Assembly (NCBI GenBank): GCA_025517485.1
Contig: JAOPKB010000015.1
Coordinates: 62,001 to 126,000, forward strand
DNA: 64,000 nucleotides
Source: Natronoglomus mannanivorans
Lineage (GTDB): Archaea; Halobacteriota; Halobacteria; Halobacteriales; Natrialbaceae
Direction: 5' to 3'
Shown: one piece after another, positions 35,608 through 44,140 of the stretch
Layout of the letters: every line of letters starts with the position of its first letter
Position numbering within the stretch: position 1 is the first letter of the stretch
Program-made: the position numbers and the translations under genes
Notes under the pieces: model-generated
What the model saw: only the letters and a program-made list of their open reading frames with translations
Database searches by the model: none
What the model was told of the DNA's origin: nothing

Positions 35608-35968
35608 ACGATCGCCCCTCCTGGACGACGTTCTGAAGGAACGGGTTACCCCGGTCCAGAGATTGTTCGAACTCGTGTTCCGAGAGAACGTGGAGTTCGA
35701 CAACGGGCCCGTACTCGAGCATAATGTCGTACGCGAGGTCCCGAAGTACCTCACCAATTGCCTCGTGATTAGCTGTCTCATCGAGGACGACGAGAACATC
35801 GACATCACTCGAGAGTCCACGGGTCTCTCCACGGATCGTAGACCCAAAGACGTACAACTGGACAATTTCGTGCTCGAACCGAGAGCGAACTCTGTCGGCG
35901 AATTCCTCAGCAGCGACAGCATGAGCGTTCGTCGACGAGGGGACACTCACATGCTCTCGGTTACTCAT
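35597..35968 (-). CDS. Minimal nucleotidyltransferase (MNT antitoxin)
   Basis: 123 residues from MSNREHVS at 35968. The motif VFGSTIRGETRGLSSDVDVL holds the GS and the two catalytic Asp of the MNT family. In MntA-HepT-like pairs this enzyme adds AMP to the HEPN toxin and so silences it. Genes overlap by 11 bases. A decayed second pair lies directly upstream (36022-36626), so this region has had two modules. Confidence 0.9.
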   Translation of the reverse strand: MSNREHVSVPSSTNAHAVAAEEFADRVRSRFEHEIVQLYVFGSTIRGETRGLSSDVDVLVVLDETANHEAIGEVLRDLAYDIMLEYGPVVELHVLSEHEFEQSLDRGNPFLQNVVQEGRSYAC

Positions 35969-36021
35969 ACGTGAACCATTGTGCGTCGCAATCATGTATA
36001 TTTCCCTCCCCTCAGTGACGA

Positions 36022-36147
36022 TCACTGGCCACTGAAGGAGGTCACTCCTCGAGCACCCTGATAGACTCGAGAGTCACGGAACTCGAGCACGAACGATCGA
36101 TACTGCTCGAGACTAGTAATGCGGTCGAGAACAGTCCCGTCCGTCAT
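36022..36147 (-). pseudogene. HepT/DUF86 fragment
   Basis: 41 codons from the ATG at 36147, reading MTDGTVLDRITSLEQYRSFV, the start of DUF86/HepT proteins, then a changed end and a stop. The ATG overlaps the stop of the MNT relic (ATGA). The rest of the gene, including the ribonuclease motif, is lost. Confidence 0.65.
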
Positions 36148-36626
36148 CGATCTCGAGTCTCACCATCAGTTGCTGTGATAGCGGAGCCACCGAGATGTTC
36201 GTCGATCCTGGCGATTGCCGCATCGAACCGTTCACGTGGTGATCGGTCGGTAGACTCAGTTGCGGTGAGTTGCTTCCGGACCTCAGTCGCGTGCTCTAGG
36301 TCACCGACGAGCAGCACGCCCTGTTCGAAGATCGACGCTGCAAGTTCGGGTGAGACCGTCTGGAGATCGACGAGGTCCACATCGTCAGTGGCGAGTGCCT
36401 CACTGAGATCTGCACTCAACCCGAGAAAGACCTCGTTGTAGTCCGGGTCACTGGCCCGAACAGCGTCGAAGTCGACTGCGATGTCGATATCACTCTGTGA
36501 GTGCGTGTTCCCACTCGCGTGAGAACCGAACAGAATCGCCAGCTCTACCGACTGCTCTCGAAGGACCGCTTACAGAGTCTCGAGAGGGAGAGACTCGTCG
36601 AGAGTCGCCTCCTCGCTGGTTCTCAT
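36144..36626 (-). pseudogene. Second nucleotidyltransferase (MNT) gene with an in-frame stop
   Basis: From the ATG at 36626 (MRTSEEATLDESLPLETL) a TAA follows at codon 19 (36570-36572). The same frame then continues without break: VELAILFGSHASGNTHSQSD with IDIAVDF, the MNT active site, and on to the end at 36144. No other start precedes the active site. With the HepT fragment after it, this was an MNT-HEPN pair like the intact one downstream. Confidence 0.8.
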
Positions 36627-36779
36627 TGTCGAAAGGCACGTTCTCGAAGCATATAAATACTCAGGAGCGACTCTGTACGCACATCTTTCTGTGGGCTGTG
36701 TAGCCAGTTCGAGTGGACTGACGGGCATATTTGTAATGTGCCTCGATCCTCGAAGCACAGAAAAACAGCAGTCCACCTC

Positions 36780-36929
36780 CTACGAAATCTCGTATTCGGC
36801 GATTTCGGTCGACCCACAGTGAGGACAGGAATCGGTATCCCTCTCGAGGGACGTCCCACAGGATCGACACTCCACGACAAGAGTGGATGAGTGAGTACAC
36901 GAGAGAACGCCTTTCAATTGATCGAGCAT
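36780..36929 (-). CDS. Zinc-ribbon miniprotein, 49 residues
   Basis: From MLDQLKGVLS, with two CxxC knuckles in VECRSCGTSLERDTDSCPHC, followed by GSTEIAEYEIS. The same plan as the 16456-16608 protein (short basic start, CxxC, CxxC, GSxEIAxY end), so both belong to one family. It begins 11 bases after the stop of another zinc ribbon, so the two form an operon. Function unknown. Confidence 0.78.
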   Translation of the reverse strand: MLDQLKGVLSCTHSSTLVVECRSCGTSLERDTDSCPHCGSTEIAEYEIS

Positions 36930-36939
36930 ATGAAGTAGG

Positions 36940-37089
36940 TTAGTCGGGATGGACCACAGCGCTGCAGTTCGGACAGTCGGCCCAGACCGCGGAGTTACCG
37001 TTCGTAGTATAGCGGATCAACAGTTGATCCGCCAGTATCGGTGTCGCACAGCGAGGGCACGTTCCGAGTCGTGAATGTGACTGACTCAT
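36940..37089 (-). CDS. Zinc-ribbon miniprotein (DUF7837-like), 49 residues
   Basis: MSQSHSRLGTCPRCATPILA, then a short hydrophobic strand and ADCPNCSAVVHPD; two CxxC pairs make a zinc ribbon. Haloarchaea carry many proteins ending in CPxCxxVVHP; I recall the label DUF7837. It is the first gene of a two-gene unit with the zinc ribbon at 36780-36929. Confidence 0.75.
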   Translation of the reverse strand: MSQSHSRLGTCPRCATPILADQLLIRYTTNGNSAVWADCPNCSAVVHPD

Positions 37090-37252
37090 TGTGGTATCAC
37101 CGAAGACAGAGGAATGAAGCGTGTGACAGGTGAGGATTTCCTCTGTGATCCTCTACGTGCTGGGTAGACGACTTGGACGTAAATAGCTCTGCCAAGCGCA
37201 GCGGAAGTGAAAGAGTAGGAGAGAACCGGTGAATCACACCAGAAGGTGGCTG

Positions 37253-37330
37253 TAAGGGAAAGCCCGGCAGCGCAACAGTGTGAGCAGCCCGGACCCTGGA
37301 GGTGGTGGGGTTGGTGGTGGAAGTAACACA
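37253..37330 (+). repeat. Dispersed conserved element, copy B
   Basis: Matches 25497-25580 in ordered blocks: gaaagcccg, gtgagcagcccggac, ctggaggtggtgggg and agtaacaca. It lies about 50 bases beyond the 3' end of the zinc-ribbon gene at 37382. Could be a structured RNA or the end of a mobile element. Confidence 0.5.
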
Positions 37331-37381
37331 TCGATCACGGAGAAAGAAACCCCGACTCAGCCGGCTATCGCCGCGTATCTC

Positions 37382-37531
37382 CTACGGCACATAGCCGCAA
37401 TTCCGACATCGGTACGTCACCGGGATCCGCTCACCGCCGCCGATCGGGACGACCACGTCCTGAACGTCGTCACTTCCGCACTGGTCACACGTCGATCCAC
37501 TGTCTTCCGTCGATTTGAATCTCGCCGTCAT
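37382..37531 (-). CDS. Zinc-ribbon miniprotein, 49 residues
   Basis: From MTARFKSTEDSGSTCDQCGS to VTYRCRNCGYVP; the pairs CDQC and CRNC flank a beta hairpin with VVVPIGGGERIPV. This resembles the TFIIS-like ribbon found in many small archaeal proteins. The frame stays open upstream through the hairpin-rich stretch, but that part has no protein-like character, so the ATG at 37531 is taken. Confidence 0.72.
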   Translation of the reverse strand: MTARFKSTEDSGSTCDQCGSDDVQDVVVPIGGGERIPVTYRCRNCGYVP

Positions 37532-37549
37532 TGGTCGATCAGCAGGCGT

Positions 37550-37965
37550 TTTCGCGAGCGCCTGCGCCCGTCCTGACGGGCGCTCGCGAAACGCCGACGA
37601 CTCGACATCCAAACCAGCACCGCGCGCCGTCTCACCGAGCGAAGCGAGGTGAGGTTCGAGGCACTCGCTTTGCGAGTGACTCGGTGATGCAACCGGAGCG
37701 AACGTCCAGCGGAGTAAGTCCGCTCGCGTCCGGCCCGAACGGCGGGAGCGTGTCCAGCGCCACCGAGCGCTGGAACGCGAAAGCCCGCGAGGGGCGCAAC
37801 CGACGGGCTTACCCGCTGGCGCCGAAACCAGACGCCCGGAACGGGCGCTCGCGGTGTGGAGAGCGCCCGCACGCCCGGAATGGTCGGTCGCGAGTGATGC
37901 GGAGGGTAGCAGCGGCGAGCGGGGTGGACCGAATGCAAGAAGTGGCATCCGACCATCACGGCTCT
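37550..37965. other. GC-rich stretch dense in hairpins
   Basis: About 400 bases with many perfect inverted repeats. One is a 13-bp stem (tttcgcgagcgcc / ggcgctcgcgaaa, 37550-37591); others are built on gcactcgctttgcgagtg, ccgagcgaagcgag and cgcgaggggcgc. No coding frame has family character. It may be a structured non-coding RNA or a graveyard of palindromic repeats. The next 330 bases (to 38293) hold nothing recognised. Confidence 0.55.
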
Positions 37966-38293
37966 TCGATCGCTCAACGGAATGGGATTGAGCGGACCTG
38001 CTATGCTCGAGGTTTCACTTGGACCGCTACGTTCGATTGGCTATTTTGCAAGCGTGTTTTGACAGAACGCTGTGGTTCGTATAGAGGATGAGTGCAGCAC
38101 GACAATTCCGTTTATTTCACATCGGAATCGATGAACCATCCGCACACTACACGTGCTTACCGATCACCGTTGGCTCTATCAGTTCCTATTAGTACTGGAA
38201 CTGATGCGCTGAATTGAAGGCCCGAATGAATGTTGCATGAGTTGAGTTCGATTTGCTAAGAGTGGCGATCAGTCAGTACAGGTGATTTTCAGA

Positions 38294-39031
38294 TTACCGA
38301 TTGGAAAGAGCCATGTTAATCGACTCACAGAGACTGGGTTCTAATCCGCTATCCCGGTACCCTGCGGCGAGATTGACATCTACGGCCCAGTATCGGTCTT
38401 CGTTATCTTTGACGAGATCAACCCCAACGCCCCGGAGATCGAGTCGGTTGACGAGACGACGCAAACGTCGAGTAAGCGTCAGTCTGGGGCGTACATGAGT
38501 GAGGAATTGTTTGGGGCCATAGAGCTTCGAGGTAACGAGCTTGGCCGCCGTCTGGACTCGTGTTCCATCGTTTACCGCGTAGTATTTGTAATCGACAGGC
38601 TTCGTGTGGATCAACTGTTGATAGAAATCTCCCTCGCCGTTCAGTTCGGGATCGCCATGCCAGATGTAGTAGGGTTTTGCAACGTACTCAAACTCGGGTT
38701 TCTCGAAGGATAGTCGAGGAGTCCGAAATCCGACCGCCTCGAGCGCTCGTAGCCCAATTAGTCGTGAACTCAACGCCATCGTTGCGACGAGGTTGTTCCA
38801 CAAGGGCGTTCCCGTTTGTCGTGCATACCTGAGAGCGGAGAGATTGAATGGGAACACCTGCTTATTGACGAGCAAAGCAAGATCGTCGATGTGACTCGGA
38901 GAGAGTTCGGATCGCGGCTCAAAGAACCGAACGGTATATCCCGATTTCCGAAGTTGGCTGGCGACGGCAGTGAAGACCGGCTGATCACCCTTACAAAGAA
39001 TCCCGATTTGCTCCTCGTTAGCCGTCTTCAT
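38294..39031 (-). CDS. ATP-grasp-like protein (RimK-related)
   Basis: 245 residues. The N-terminal part is a Rossmann-like pre-ATP-grasp domain (EEQIGILCKGDQPVFTAVAS). Then comes a central part with YVAKPYYIWHG, where the Lys would bind ATP, and the end LRGVGVDLVKDNEDRYWAVD followed by VNLAAGYRDSG, with the Asp/Asn metal-binding pair of ATP-grasp enzymes. It is shorter than typical RimK ligases. Such proteins join a carboxylate to an amine; the substrate is unknown. It stands alone in the decayed region but looks intact. Confidence 0.75.
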   Translation of the reverse strand: MKTANEEQIGILCKGDQPVFTAVASQLRKSGYTVRFFEPRSELSPSHIDDLALLVNKQVFPFNLSALRYARQTGTPLWNNLVATMALSSRLIGLRALEAVGFRTPRLSFEKPEFEYVAKPYYIWHGDPELNGEGDFYQQLIHTKPVDYKYYAVNDGTRVQTAAKLVTSKLYGPKQFLTHVRPRLTLTRRLRRLVNRLDLRGVGVDLVKDNEDRYWAVDVNLAAGYRDSGLEPSLCESINMALSNR

Positions 39032-39175
39032 CGATAGCAGATGTATGTGTGTCAGACAGAATAATCCTCCGTGCAGTTTCGCCCCCTGCTACTGCAGTCA
39101 AAACAATCAGCAACTGCTTCGGCCGCACTGAGCGATCACTACCTTCGTGCAACATTCGCAGATTAAACCTCACGT

Positions 39176-39334
39176 TCAGCGAGGGATGAGCTCACCCGAT
39201 CCACCACAGATCGGACAGTCGACAGGCGCCCTCCCGGCACCGATGGTTGCTGGAACTGGATCGTGAGTGCAACCGTCGATGGGTTCGTAATACCACTCGA
39301 TTCCGCCACTATCAGTGTTGGTAGACGCGGTCAT
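39176..39334 (-). CDS. Small CxxC protein, 52 residues
   Basis: From MTASTNTDSGGIEWYYEPID to VDCPICGGSGELIPR. One CPIC pair plus an upstream Cys-x-x-His (GCTHDP) could bind zinc. No family recalled. It lies between the ATP-grasp gene and the primase-relic ORF, on the same strand. Confidence 0.5.
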   Translation of the reverse strand: MTASTNTDSGGIEWYYEPIDGCTHDPVPATIGAGRAPVDCPICGGSGELIPR

Positions 39335-39385
39335 GGCTACTCCTCACCTCCTTCAGGAGGCGAGAAACCACACGAAGCCACAGAG

Positions 39386-39565
39386 CTATTCATTCCCGTC
39401 TCGGATGAACCACCTCGCACGGTTCCAGATCGAAGCGTCCTCGCCATCAGTCTCAGCGTCTGTCTCGAGCTCCGACTGCTGATCAAGTTGCTCAAATTGA
39501 TTCTCACAATTGGTCAGCCGCCCTCGAAGCATCTGCTCGTTCGTCTCGAGACCGAGTCCATCCAT
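39386..39565 (-). pseudogene. C-terminal relic of a prim-pol-like paralogue
   Basis: 59 codons from an ATG at 39565, reading LRGRLTNCENQFEQL, then EDASIWNRARWFIRDGNE. The 42884-44140 protein ends EKLTACEDHLERLE ... ESIWHRARRFVGEADE, so the coiled coil and the SIWxRARxF end are shared. Only the tail remains. A second copy of the conjugative element may once have been here. Confidence 0.55.
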
Positions 39566-39638
39566 ATGGTATAGACTTGAAGCGAGGCGTTATTCAGGAA
39601 TCGCTCAGCAAACCGTCCACACGGTTACTCAGACCGAG

Positions 39639-40041
39639 TCAATCAGCATCCTCTTCAACTGAAATAGTCTGCGCGAGTTTTGCTGGCAGACGACGAAGAC
39701 AGATTTTGAGAAAGCTCAAGGGTACTTCAGCCTCGAGGTCACCAGGTTCATGGGATAACTCGTCATCAGACTCGAGCTGGAAGCGAGTCGTTCCGAGTTC
39801 CTCGTGATCGTCGTCTTTGTGCCATCCGAGACTCACTGAGTCATCAGCCCAGTGAACACGCTGGACGTCGACACTTGAATGTGGTCGCCACAGAACGTCG
39901 AAGAAAGAGACAAACCTCTGAACTCTCAAATGCGTATTGACTGTCTTACCGTTCGGCGACGCCGTAATCGATGTGTACGGTCGGTATACTCGAGGGTTCC
40001 AAGTCCTTGATACCGCTCCAGACGATGTGTACGTTTGCCAT
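39639..40041 (-). pseudogene. Unrecognised gene, probably frameshifted
   Basis: A start at 40041 gives MANVHIVWSGIKDLEPSSIP, then TVHIDYGVAER and a stop at 39946. The adjacent frame goes on as NTHLRVQRFVSFFDVLWRPH and ends LRRLPAKLAQTISVEED at 39639. A one-base change would join them into a 133-residue protein. The join is inference; the second part alone is open from 40142. No family recognised. Confidence 0.4.
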
Positions 40042-40471
40042 CTGTCCGGAGAACAGGACCGATCTACGCCAGTATCGATCGATCCTTCTACAACGCTCTC
40101 CGAGTCGATTGTCGCTTCTTCGACGGGATTGTCGGCGTCCAATTCGATCGTCCCATCTACGGAGAACGTGATAGCTGGACACGATCAGCCTGCAAAACAG
40201 GATGTGAAAGAAGAGATGGAAGCAGACTATGATACGGAGGTGAATCACGGCTGATTGTACCCCCAATCATCCATCTGTAGTTAGGAGAAGAATCGCTATA
40301 CGGCAATAGTTTATCAAGTCTTCATTTCGAGGGGAATGAGGAAGTCGAAATAGAGTTCAACCGAAGCTGGAAAATGAGTATAGCCTAGCAAACGCCTTCT
40401 CCAAGGTCACACATCCACTGGCTGAAATCCTTTGATCAGTTCACTCGGACGGAAGCAAAACCATTTTCAAA
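40042..40471. other. Intergenic stretch before the TetR gene
   Basis: About 430 bases. Frames are open on both strands up to 40266, but none has family character. The AT-rich part from 40270 probably holds the promoter of the TetR-MFS operon. Confidence 0.45.
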
Positions 40472-40489
40472 ACTGACTGGCTAGTCAGT
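40472..40489. promoter_or_regulatory. Palindromic operator of the TetR-MFS operon
   Basis: The sequence actgactggctagtcagt is an inverted repeat (ACTGACT / AGTCAGT around ggct) ending five bases before the TetR ATG. Its place and symmetry fit an operator bound by the TetR dimer, giving autoregulation of the regulator and the pump. Confidence 0.75.
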
Positions 40490-40493
40490 AAGG

Positions 40494-41096
40494 ATGGGAA
40501 ACGACGAACAGTCCGAGACGCATGCAGAGATCATGGAAGCGACGTACCGGGCTCTGTGCGAACATGGGTATGCGTCGTTAACGATGCAGAATATCGCCGA
40601 CGAGCTCGAGAAATCAAAGGGTCTGCTTCACTATCATTTTGATTCAAAAGAGGAGTTGTTGATAGCATTTATTGACTACCTCCTCTCCGAGTTTGAGCAA
40701 GATATCGCATCAATCGAAGGACCTCCAGATAAGAAGCTCGACGAATTTATCGAACGGTTCGTTGTCGTCGCCGACGCGGGTGACCGGCAAGCACTCCATC
40801 TCGCACTGCTTGAGTTGCGTGCACAGTCTCCGTTTAACGACCGGTTCCGTGAACACCTCGCGCGAAGTGATACAATCGTTCGGGATACTGTCGCGGAAAT
40901 CGTTCGTGATGGAATCACCCAAGGCGTGTTTCGGGCGGACGCTGAACCGGAAGTAGTCGCCCAATTGGTGCTTGCGTCGATGGATGGCGCTCGAACACGC
41001 GGGCTCACGATAGGTGATGAAACGTATCCCGCGGCAGTGAGCGAGGCTCTCAACAAGTACGTCATCGACGATATCCTCGTCAAAACAAACGAATGA
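40494..41096 (+). CDS. TetR/AcrR-family repressor
   Basis: 200 residues. The DNA-binding helix-turn-helix lies at about 10-57 (EATYRALCEHGYASLTMQNI, then KSKGLLHYHFDSKEELL). The rest is the helical ligand-binding and dimer domain. It overlaps the downstream transporter gene by ATGA. TetR proteins normally repress the pump encoded next to them until its substrate binds; the palindrome just upstream of its start supports this. Confidence 0.93.
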   Translation: MGNDEQSETHAEIMEATYRALCEHGYASLTMQNIADELEKSKGLLHYHFDSKEELLIAFIDYLLSEFEQDIASIEGPPDKKLDEFIERFVVVADAGDRQALHLALLELRAQSPFNDRFREHLARSDTIVRDTVAEIVRDGITQGVFRADAEPEVVAQLVLASMDGARTRGLTIGDETYPAAVSEALNKYVIDDILVKTNE

Positions 41097-42367
41097 TTGG
41101 AGCGATACGGAGCCGAATCCGACGAACGATTCAGGGTGATGACGATCAATACCTCGTCATCGGTGCTGTAATCCTCAGCACATTTTTCATCGGCTTCGGT
41201 GGCGGCGTCATCTTCCCGATTCTGCCGAATCTGGGCGTCATCCTCGGCATCTCACCGTTTTTGGTCGGTGTCATTCTCAGCGCGAACCGGTTTTCACGCC
41301 TACTTGCCAATGCTCCGGCAGGCATTCTCGTTGATCGGCTCGGGACTCGGACCCCGTTTGTCATCGGGATGTTCATACAGGGGGTCGCCACGTTCGGGTA
41401 CGTCATCGCTGTCGTGGCGCCCGCACCGGAAGCGTGGTTCATGCTCGCCCGCCTGTTGTGGGGCGTAGGGAGTGCCTTGGTCTTTGCGACCGCGTATACC
41501 ATCGCTGCCGACGTGAGCGACGACGGGTCCCGGGGCACCAGTATGGGCCTTATCCGGGGTGGTGTCCTATTCGGGGCACCGACCGGGATGGTCATTGGCG
41601 GAATCGTCAGCGAAGTCTCGGGGACGGTCGCGGCGTTCCTGCTTGCCACGGTTTTCGCGTTTCTCGCCAGTTTCATAGCGTATGCAACGATTCCGGAGAC
41701 ACACGTCAAGAAAGAGTCACGTGAATCGGTGAAGCCCTGGGACGTCGACGTGAGCGTGCCAGCAGTAACTGTCGGATTCGTCAATTTCGCAGTACTCTTC
41801 GTGTATTTCGGTGTGCTGTTCTCGACACTCGTGTTGTTTCTGGCCGAGAATGAACTCGGTATTCTCGGGTTTAACGCACAAGGCACTTCCGGGGTGTTCA
41901 TGGCGATTACCGTGATCATCGCAGGTGTATTCATGTTCTTTGGAGGTTACGTGAGTGATCAACGACAATCGCGGGTTCCGACACTGGTGAGCTTCCTTGG
42001 GCTGACCTTCGTCGGGTTCGTGCTCCTCGCTTATGCAGACTCAATTACCACGCTAACGCTGGCCTGTGTTTGTGTCGGCGCCGGGCAAGGTGGAACGAGC
42101 GGACCGTTAATGGCATTGCTCGGTGATCTCACTCCCGACGAACGGATGGGGCGCGCAGTCGGAACGAACAACGTTCTGGGCGACGTTGGCGGCGGAATCG
42201 GCCCCCTCATTTCTCTTCCGATGGTCGATATGGTTGGATTTCAACCGGTTTTCCTCGCTAGCTCACTCCTCCCCCTTATTGCGGCTCTGATTCTCCTTGC
42301 TGGAGTATATCGACAAACCGGACAGGTCTTACCTGGCGTCAAGATTCCACGTGGAGGGCGAAGCTGA
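41093..42367 (+). CDS. MFS efflux transporter
   Basis: 424 residues, twelve predicted helices. The motif LVDRLGTRTP between helices 2 and 3 matches MFS motif A (GxxxDRxGRR), and LARLLWGVGSALVFATAYTI matches the helix 4-5 region. Paired with a TetR repressor it is most likely a drug/proton antiporter; the substrate is unknown. Translation is coupled to the repressor by the four-base overlap. Confidence 0.93.
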   Translation: MIGAIRSRIRRTIQGDDDQYLVIGAVILSTFFIGFGGGVIFPILPNLGVILGISPFLVGVILSANRFSRLLANAPAGILVDRLGTRTPFVIGMFIQGVATFGYVIAVVAPAPEAWFMLARLLWGVGSALVFATAYTIAADVSDDGSRGTSMGLIRGGVLFGAPTGMVIGGIVSEVSGTVAAFLLATVFAFLASFIAYATIPETHVKKESRESVKPWDVDVSVPAVTVGFVNFAVLFVYFGVLFSTLVLFLAENELGILGFNAQGTSGVFMAITVIIAGVFMFFGGYVSDQRQSRVPTLVSFLGLTFVGFVLLAYADSITTLTLACVCVGAGQGGTSGPLMALLGDLTPDERMGRAVGTNNVLGDVGGGIGPLISLPMVDMVGFQPVFLASSLLPLIAALILLAGVYRQTGQVLPGVKIPRGGRS

Positions 42368-42831
42368 GTTCAAGCGTGAGCCGTACGTTCAAGGCATATC
42401 TTTTTCGTGTGCACCGACTGTAATTTCATGGAGGCTAGTGTCGGCGTAAGAACGTCGTGATCACTATCAAGGACATCTCTAGCTACCGTTTCGGATCCGG
42501 TTCGTCTGTCACTGCAGCGATAAACAGGTTCGTGTCGAGAAAGCGCCTCTTGTTCGTTCGCGGAGTTCGCGAACTTCGGCAACCGAATCAACAGCAAGTT
42601 CGCCGGCCAGACCGCGAAGCCGTTCACCGAGCGGCAGCCGATCACTGTCCTCATCCTCGTGGCTGGTGCGAGCGAATTCGTGTACGTCGTCGGCGTAGAC
42701 GCCTATACTCAAGTAATAAAGTGCTGGCGGTAAAACAATTCTCCACACACCACCCGTGGAATCGTCGTGTGTGAACCGGTAGCCAAGTCGATATCCACCA
42801 CTCGATCTAGTTTCTCTCAATGATCAGTGGT
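42368..42831. pseudogene. Stretch with a VapBC-like relic
   Basis: The minus strand carries VYADDVHEFARTSHEDEDSD and LAVDSVAEVRELRERTRGAF, then in another frame FLDTNLFIAAVTDEPDPKR and a stop (42483-42545). The second piece is the start of a PIN domain with the first catalytic Asp (LDTN). The rest of the toxin is gone. The antitoxin part is uncertain. Nothing else was seen. Confidence 0.4.
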
Positions 42832-42857
42832 TTACCTCCTCATCTCACAGGAGGTAA
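42832..42857. terminator. Hairpin after the conjugation operon
   Basis: Perfect stem ttacctcct / aggaggtaa with an eight-base loop, 27 bases beyond the stop of the last minus-strand gene. Its place suggests a terminator or RNA-stabilising hairpin for the long operon. Both strands contain a ribosome-site-like AGGAGGT, which may be chance. Confidence 0.5.
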
Positions 42858-42883
42858 TAAACCCAACTATACGTACAAGATAG

Positions 42884-44140
42884 CTACTCATCAGCCTCTC
42901 CAACGAATCGTCTGGCACGGTGCCAGATTGACTCTTGACCACCACCTGAAGCAGTATTGCCATCTGACTCGAGACGCTCGAGATGGTCTTCACAGGCAGT
43001 AAGTTTCTCTCGAAGCACTCGATTCTCTTTCTCGAGTTCCTCGAGACGGTCGTCCTTTCCCTCGAGCGTGGCCTCGAGATCGGCCACGCGCTCGCTCAAC
43101 AGTTGGTTCTTCTCGGCCAGATACGCTGCTCGGGCACCGTCAGTTCCGCCAACGATCTGTCCGGACGACGTCGTTCCATCTCGAGGCTCTCGTGTGGGAG
43201 TCTCTTCACTACTCGAGGGATCGTACACATCGTCCGTATTCGTGATCGCTCGTTCGACCGTCTTCTCTCCATAGGTCGAGCCATCGCTGTAATGGACGTC
43301 GTCCCACTTCCCCCGGATCAGCCCCGATTGTCGAAAGAGTCGATCCACTCGAGTAGCATCGCCGCCAGTCCAGAACGCCAGCAGACAACACAGTGCCATA
43401 TCCGCTTCCGACTGACTCTCGTAGCCGGTCGTCGAGCCACGCCATAGCCGGTCGAACTTCTCGCCGTTCGACGCGTTCCGTGCTCGCTCGAGCAGCTCTT
43501 CGTCCTCGAGGTCGAGCGTTCCAGATCCCTTCAACAGCGCAGAGACGTCGCTCGAGGTATCCATAGAACCATCAGACTCGTCACTGTCGTCCTGAGCGAC
43601 GAACTCCTCATGGACGTCCTCGAGTGCATCCTGTCGAGACTCGACTGTCTCTGGTGTCCCAGCAACGTGATCGGCAGTCACGGTGAAGAATCGCGCCTGG
43701 TCGTAGATCTCGATCGAGCCATGGCGATTCCGGCCGTTAGGAAGATCACCCTCGAGAATCACGTGATAGCCGGTTCCCGACGGCGACACCTCCGTAAACG
43801 AGTCCAGCCGTTCGATGATCGTTGGCGCCGGCTCGAGCGGTTCACCGGTATCTGGGTCACGACAATCGTCCAGATCGACGCCGACGAGTGGATCGGTCGC
43901 CGTAAACACGAACCCGATCCCATCTGCGGCGTCGGTCGCCGCACACTCGAGTGCCTGCTCGAGGTCAGTCCAGGTTCGATCATCCGTCGTCGACGCGAAG
44001 TCACCGGTCGCTGGATTCACCGGAACCTTGGTCTGTTTTCCATCTCGGTTTTCGGCTCGCCAACAGAGCCACTGCACTCGCTCAGCAAGTACGCCGGGGA
44101 TCGCTTCGACATCGATTCCAGAGTCGCCCTGATTACTCAT
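42884..44140 (-). CDS. Prim-pol-like protein of a conjugative element (NrS-1 polymerase group)
   Basis: 418 residues from MSNQGDSGID at 44140. The first 200 residues look like a primase-polymerase fold: VGVDLDDC (acidic motif), SPSGTGYHVILEGD (the SxH motif) and GSIEIYDQARFFTVT. A helical region with FWTGGDATRVDRLFRQSGLI follows, as in phage NrS-1-type polymerases, then a long coiled coil and SIWHRARRF. No helicase domain is present. It may prime the transferred strand. The start overlaps the previous gene by ATGA. A tail relic of a paralogue lies at 39386-39565. Confidence 0.78.
   Translation of the reverse strand: MSNQGDSGIDVEAIPGVLAERVQWLCWRAENRDGKQTKVPVNPATGDFASTTDDRTWTDLEQALECAATDAADGIGFVFTATDPLVGVDLDDCRDPDTGEPLEPAPTIIERLDSFTEVSPSGTGYHVILEGDLPNGRNRHGSIEIYDQARFFTVTADHVAGTPETVESRQDALEDVHEEFVAQDDSDESDGSMDTSSDVSALLKGSGTLDLEDEELLERARNASNGEKFDRLWRGSTTGYESQSEADMALCCLLAFWTGGDATRVDRLFRQSGLIRGKWDDVHYSDGSTYGEKTVERAITNTDDVYDPSSSEETPTREPRDGTTSSGQIVGGTDGARAAYLAEKNQLLSERVADLEATLEGKDDRLEELEKENRVLREKLTACEDHLERLESDGNTASGGGQESIWHRARRFVGEADE

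Noticed and set aside
37382..37948. 188-codon version of the zinc-ribbon gene
   Set aside because: The added 139 codons lie in a hairpin-rich stretch and have low-complexity Ser/Arg/Ala sequence; only the last 49 codons look like a protein.
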